The translations under genes and the position numbers were made by a program. DNA of 64,000 nucleotides from Rhodococcus sp040643435 (lineage in GTDB: Bacteria; Actinomycetota; Actinomycetes; Mycobacteriales; Mycobacteriaceae), in contig NZ_JBEYUH010000008.1 of assembly GCF_040643435.1 (NCBI RefSeq), forward strand, positions 1 to 64,000. The letters are read 5' to 3'. Below the pieces are notes generated by a model. It saw only the letters and a list, made by a program, of their open reading frames with translations, was not told where the DNA came from and did no database searches. Of this stretch, positions 60,713 to 64,000 are shown piece by piece. Position 1 is the stretch's first letter. Every line of letters starts with the position of its first letter.

Positions 60713-61732
60713 TCATTCGCTGAGCCCCTCGAGTTCCGCTTCCGTCCCCCACGTCAGACTCAGGTACGGGCGTTCCGACACGAACCCTTCGATGCGGGCC
60801 CGGTCGGTTCCCGCCGTGAACCGCAATCTCATCCGGCCCACGGTCACGTTGCCGACCTGCTCGACCCTGCCGCCGACCACGGCGACGTCCGCGTCGAGCG
60901 CACGGATCATGTCCGCGAGCCACGGCCCGTGGGCGGCCTCGCCGATGGCGGTCACCAGCGCGGTGTCGGTGCTCGGTCCTACCGACGGATCGTTACCGAC
61001 GGGCACGAGCGCAGCACCGAGCGCGGACTGCGGATCGGCCACCAGATCGACGATCCGACCGGTCTCGACGACCTGGCCGGCCTCGAGACGCGCGGCCGAC
61101 GTGCAGATCCGGCGCAGCACTCCCAGCTCGTGGGTGATCACGACGACCGTCACACCCAGTCGCCGGTTCACCTCGGCGACGAGATCGAGGACCTGCTCGG
61201 TGGTGTCCGGGTCGAGAGCACTCGTGGCTTCGTCACACAGCAACACCTCCGGCTCGGCGGCGAGGGCACGGGCGATACCCACGCGTTGCTGCTGACCGCC
61301 GGACAGCTGCGTGGGAAAGCTCTCCCCCTTGCCGGACAGGCCGACGAGTTCGAGAAGTTCGAGAGCGCGCCGACGGCGCTGTTCCTTGCCGACACCGGCG
61401 ACCTCGAGAGGGAACTCCACGTTTCGGAGCACGGTGCGCGAATGCAGCAGATTGAACTGCTGGAAGACGGTGCCGATCCGGCGGCGCGCTGCGCGCAGCT
61501 GCGCGCCGGACAAGGTCGACAGATCGTCCTTGCCCAGCAGGATCCGTCCCGAGGTGGGCTGCTCGAGCAGGTTCAGGCAGCGCAGCAACGTGGACTTGCC
61601 CGATCCGGACGGACCCACGACACCGTAGATCTCCCCATCGGGGATCTGCAGCGACACCCCTCGCAGTGCCGCGACCTCCCCGGAGCGACCGGCTCCGGGG
61701 AAGGTCTTGACGAGATTCTCGACGACGATCAT
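60713..61732 (-). CDS. metN: Methionine ABC transporter ATPase MetN
   Basis: A 339-residue nucleotide-binding subunit. Walker A is GPSGSGKSTLL, the signature LSGGQQQRVGIARALA, Walker B VLLCDEATSALDPDT, and the H-loop VVITHELGVLR. The C-terminal about 90 residues form a ferredoxin-like NIL domain (VTVGRMRLRFT ... EGLSE), which in MetN senses intracellular methionine and inhibits transport. The ATG at 61732 shares a base with the metQ stop (TGATG). Confidence 0.94.
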   Translation of the reverse strand: MIVVENLVKTFPGAGRSGEVAALRGVSLQIPDGEIYGVVGPSGSGKSTLLRCLNLLEQPTSGRILLGKDDLSTLSGAQLRAARRRIGTVFQQFNLLHSRTVLRNVEFPLEVAGVGKEQRRRRALELLELVGLSGKGESFPTQLSGGQQQRVGIARALAAEPEVLLCDEATSALDPDTTEQVLDLVAEVNRRLGVTVVVITHELGVLRRICTSAARLEAGQVVETGRIVDLVADPQSALGAALVPVGNDPSVGPSTDTALVTAIGEAAHGPWLADMIRALDADVAVVGGRVEQVGNVTVGRMRLRFTAGTDRARIEGFVSERPYLSLTWGTEAELEGLSE

Positions 61733-62568
61733 CAGTTCGCCGTGTGGACCGGCAGGACCGCGCCGTTGTAGTTCCCCTCGATCCACGCAGCCGTCTCCGG
61801 CGACTCGAGAGCATCGGCCAGAGCGGTGACGGCCGGGTCGTTCTCGTTCTCCGCACGCACGACGAGCAGGTTGGAGAACGGATTCTCCTCGACCGCTTCG
61901 GTGAGGATGGCGTCCTCGGACGGATTCAGACCGGCCTCGAGCGCGTAGTTCGAGTTGATCACGGCAGCGGTGATCTGCGCGTCGTCGAGCTGACGGGCGA
62001 GCTGGGGACGCTCGATCGGAACGAGCTCGAGATTCTTCGGATTCGCGGCGATGTTCGATTCGGTGACCACCGACAGGTCGGCTTCCTCGAAGGGCACGTC
62101 CATCTCGAGCAGTCCCGCCGATTCGAGCAGGTACAGCGCTCGGGCGTAATTGGTGGTGTCCCGCGGGACCGCGACGGTGTCGCCGTCCTTCAATTCGTCG
62201 AGCGAGTCGATCTTGTTGGAGTAGAGACCGATGGGCTCGAGATGCACGTCGGCGACCGCGACGAGGTCGTCGATACCCTTCTGCTTCTGCCAGTCCGTCA
62301 GGTACGGCTCGTGCTGGAAGAAGTTCGCGTCGACGTCGCCGGCTTCGAGCAGTTCGTTGGGATCGACCTCTCCGGTGATCTCAACGATGTCGAGTTCGTA
62401 GTCGCCCAGTGCCCCGGTACTCACGATCTGATCGAGGATTTCGACGTGCGGGGTGGACGACGCCGAGATCCGGAGGGTGGTGCCGTCCCCTTCGGACGAC
62501 GAGCAGGCCGCGAGACCCGCAGCGAGGGTGAGCGCGGCTGACGCGACAGCGATACGACGCAGTGACAT
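61732..62568 (-). CDS. metQ: Methionine-binding lipoprotein MetQ
   Basis: A 278-residue NLPA-type lipoprotein. The signal MSLRRIAVASAALTLAAGLAAC has a lipobox ending at Cys22. The mature part contains HVEILDQIV, DANFFQHEPYLTDWQKQKGIDDLVAVADVHLEPIGLYSNK and DTVAVPRDTTNYARAL, all typical of methionine-binding proteins. It starts 44 bp after the upstream oxygenase gene and precedes metN. Confidence 0.94.
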   Translation of the reverse strand: MSLRRIAVASAALTLAAGLAACSSSEGDGTTLRISASSTPHVEILDQIVSTGALGDYELDIVEITGEVDPNELLEAGDVDANFFQHEPYLTDWQKQKGIDDLVAVADVHLEPIGLYSNKIDSLDELKDGDTVAVPRDTTNYARALYLLESAGLLEMDVPFEEADLSVVTESNIAANPKNLELVPIERPQLARQLDDAQITAAVINSNYALEAGLNPSEDAILTEAVEENPFSNLLVVRAENENDPAVTALADALESPETAAWIEGNYNGAVLPVHTAN

Positions 62569-62612
62569 CGGGATGAATACCTTCCGTTCGGGATATGGGA
62601 CAGAGAGAGCGA

Positions 62613-63641
62613 TCACCGGTTCGAGGTGAAGCGACGAAGAAGGTCCTCGTGATGACGCTCCGCGACGTTCGGGTGGGCCCGCAGGCGGGATTTGAGAGCG
62701 TTGAGACCGTAGACGGAGTACAGCCTTCCGCCGTGCTCGTCGGGGCCGACGCCGCGCGAGGCAGCCGCGAGTGCCGCGGGGAGATCCACCGGCGGTAGCG
62801 CCTGGTCGAGACCAGGATTGAGGAAGAACGGCAACGACACCCGGTCCGTGCCCGCGGGTGGGGGCAGTACCCGGTGAACCGTCGCCCGGAGAAAACCCCC
62901 GGTGGCCACTTCGAGAAGTTCGCCGATGTTGACGATGAAATGTCCTGGGAGCGGTTCGATCTCGATCCATCGTCCGCCGACGTCGACCTGAAATCCGGCG
63001 CTGCCCGGCTCGGGGTACAGCAGCGTCAGTGCTCCGACGTCCTTGTGACTGCCGACCCCCTGGTCGGTGACCGAGCGATCGTGTCCGGGATAGCGCGCGA
63101 TCTTCAACAGCGGGTCGGGATCGGCGAATGCCTCGTCGAAATGATCGGCCAGGGCCCCGAGTGCTTCGGCCCAGGCGCCGAGCAACCGTCGCCCGACGAC
63201 GCCGGCCTCGTCGATCCAGCGCAGCGACAGTTCCCGCAGCCGCGGAACCTGCTCGGGCCACAGGTTGGGGCCGTGCAGCACCTCCCAGGGGCGCTCCGGG
63301 TCGACCGCGGCGACCGCGGCACGTTCCGGGCCGATGTCGAGCTGCTCACGCCAGTCGACATAACCCTGAGTACGTTCACCTCCGACGCGGGTGTAACCAC
63401 GGAAGTGGGGCGAGCGGACGTTCTCGATCGCGAGTTTGTCCGCCTCGGGAAGGGCGAAGAACTCACGCGCCGCCGCGACGAGTTCGTCGGCGAGCGCGGG
63501 GTCGATGCCGTGACCGGCGAGATGGAAGAAGCCGATCTCGTGGGTGGCCGCTCGCAGCCGATCCAGCATCGCATTGCGGGATGTCCGGTCACTGTCGAGG
63601 TCGGAGAGATCGATGACGGGCAATGCCGCCGAATCGGACAT
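62613..63641 (-). CDS. Isopenicillin-N-synthase-like Fe(II)/2-oxoglutarate oxygenase
   Basis: A 342-residue non-haem iron oxygenase. The iron triad is His-x-Asp in GVGSHKDVGALTLLYPE and the distal His in LRATVHRVLPP; R-x-S for 2-oxoglutarate is DRVSLPFFLNP. The N-terminal DIOX_N domain is LPVIDLSDLDS ... GFFHLAGHGIDPALADELV. The ATG at 63641 is supported by the domain start. It is the first gene of an operon with metQ, metN and metI, so its substrate may be a methionine-related or sulfur compound brought in by that importer (inference). Confidence 0.88.
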   Translation of the reverse strand: MSDSAALPVIDLSDLDSDRTSRNAMLDRLRAATHEIGFFHLAGHGIDPALADELVAAAREFFALPEADKLAIENVRSPHFRGYTRVGGERTQGYVDWREQLDIGPERAAVAAVDPERPWEVLHGPNLWPEQVPRLRELSLRWIDEAGVVGRRLLGAWAEALGALADHFDEAFADPDPLLKIARYPGHDRSVTDQGVGSHKDVGALTLLYPEPGSAGFQVDVGGRWIEIEPLPGHFIVNIGELLEVATGGFLRATVHRVLPPPAGTDRVSLPFFLNPGLDQALPPVDLPAALAAASRGVGPDEHGGRLYSVYGLNALKSRLRAHPNVAERHHEDLLRRFTSNR

Positions 63642-64000
63642 GATGAGCCTTTCGAAACCACATCGGATGCACATACTCCGAGGACCGGCCTGCGCCGGAC
63701 TCTCGGGTCTCGGCGGGTTCCGGGGAACCTGGGAAGCACGGGGGTGTGTCACCCCTGGGCGGGGACGATCAGCGGCAACGACAACACGCAGGAGCCACGG
63801 CGCGACGAGCGCGTGTGCTCACAGTCTGCGTGGGGGTGTTGCCCATGTTCTCCTCCGATGAGGCCGGACGCGGCCTTCGACGACAGTGCCACCGCAAGGT
63901 GGTCCCGATCGAGGCTAATCGCCTCTGCGACCAGCGGGCAAATCACCCACACCACTCCACGACAGTTGATTGACATTATCCTGTCATTTTGACAGCATAT
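63642..64000. other. 359-bp region upstream of the oxygenase-metQNI operon
   Basis: No gene is convincing. The far end is AT-rich. CTGTCA (63981-63986) and TGACAG (63990-63995) form a perfect 6-bp inverted repeat around TTT at the window edge, possibly a regulator site. The operon promoter must lie in this region. Confidence 0.5.

Noticed and set aside
62569..63261. N-terminal extension of metQ to 509 codons
   Set aside because: The upstream part is the oxygenase gene in another frame. The lipoprotein signal at 62568 fixes the real start.

Overview
The window is high-GC actinobacterial DNA and most resembles a Rhodococcus or a close relative in Mycobacteriales. Four things point that way. 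The rpsA, polA and pdtaR genes lie close together, as they do in Mycobacterium. A response-regulator-like gene sits upstream of nuoA, as Rv3143 does. A mycolic-acid-type cyclopropane synthase homologue and remnants of a wax-ester synthase are present. Urease is encoded as ureABCFGD without ureE. Species assignment is inference only.

Layout. 0-8.9 kb: rpsA, a methyltransferase, a polar amino-acid ABC importer, a LeuB/isocitrate-type dehydrogenase, a 2H phosphoesterase, a GlxA-type regulator with a clear inverted-repeat operator beside a tiny membrane protein gene, and a thioredoxin. 8.9-17.5 kb: polA and a branched-chain amino-acid ABC importer (livHMGF plus a convergent livK); its LivH carries an extra N-terminal secreted-type domain. 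17.6-21.4 kb: pdtaR, a short-armed tRNA-Leu(CAA), a LexA-like repressor, a secreted beta-lactamase-like protein, an FtsK-like protein without a P-loop, and a flavodoxin-domain protein.

21.9-24.2 kb holds the most unusual locus. A very short gene encodes a 26-residue leader followed by 14 tetrapeptide repeats (13 DGGA and one DGGT). It is followed 2 bp later by a JmjC/cupin 2-oxoglutarate oxygenase, and 9 bp after that by a thioredoxin-like [2Fe-2S] (sucrase/ferredoxin, Apd1-like) protein. I read this as a candidate ribosomally made, post-translationally hydroxylated Asp-repeat peptide system (RiPP-like) that I cannot match to a named class. It lies just before the urease/nickel-uptake cluster (24.5-29.9 kb).

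30-42.7 kb looks like a stress or dormancy region. It holds a two-gene drug-type ABC exporter, a GNAT acetyltransferase, a P-type cation ATPase, a PEP-synthase-like enzyme, a K+ channel and a cyclopropane-synthase-like methyltransferase. Two sequences resemble DosR boxes. Two genes are decaying: a wax-ester synthase/DGAT relic and a truncated FMN glutamate-synthase-like gene. 42.8-58.7 kb is a complete nuoA-N complex I operon on the minus strand, in which nuoE and nuoF are one fused reading frame. 58.9-64 kb has an Rv3143-like protein, a small membrane protein, and an operon of an isopenicillin-N-synthase-like oxygenase with metQ, metN and metI.

Many genes overlap by 1-4 bases (ATGA, GTGA or TGATG junctions), so the liv, ure, nuo, met and ABC-exporter groups are very probably operons. 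Several convergent gene pairs share strong hairpins, and in some of them the stop codons lie inside the hairpin.
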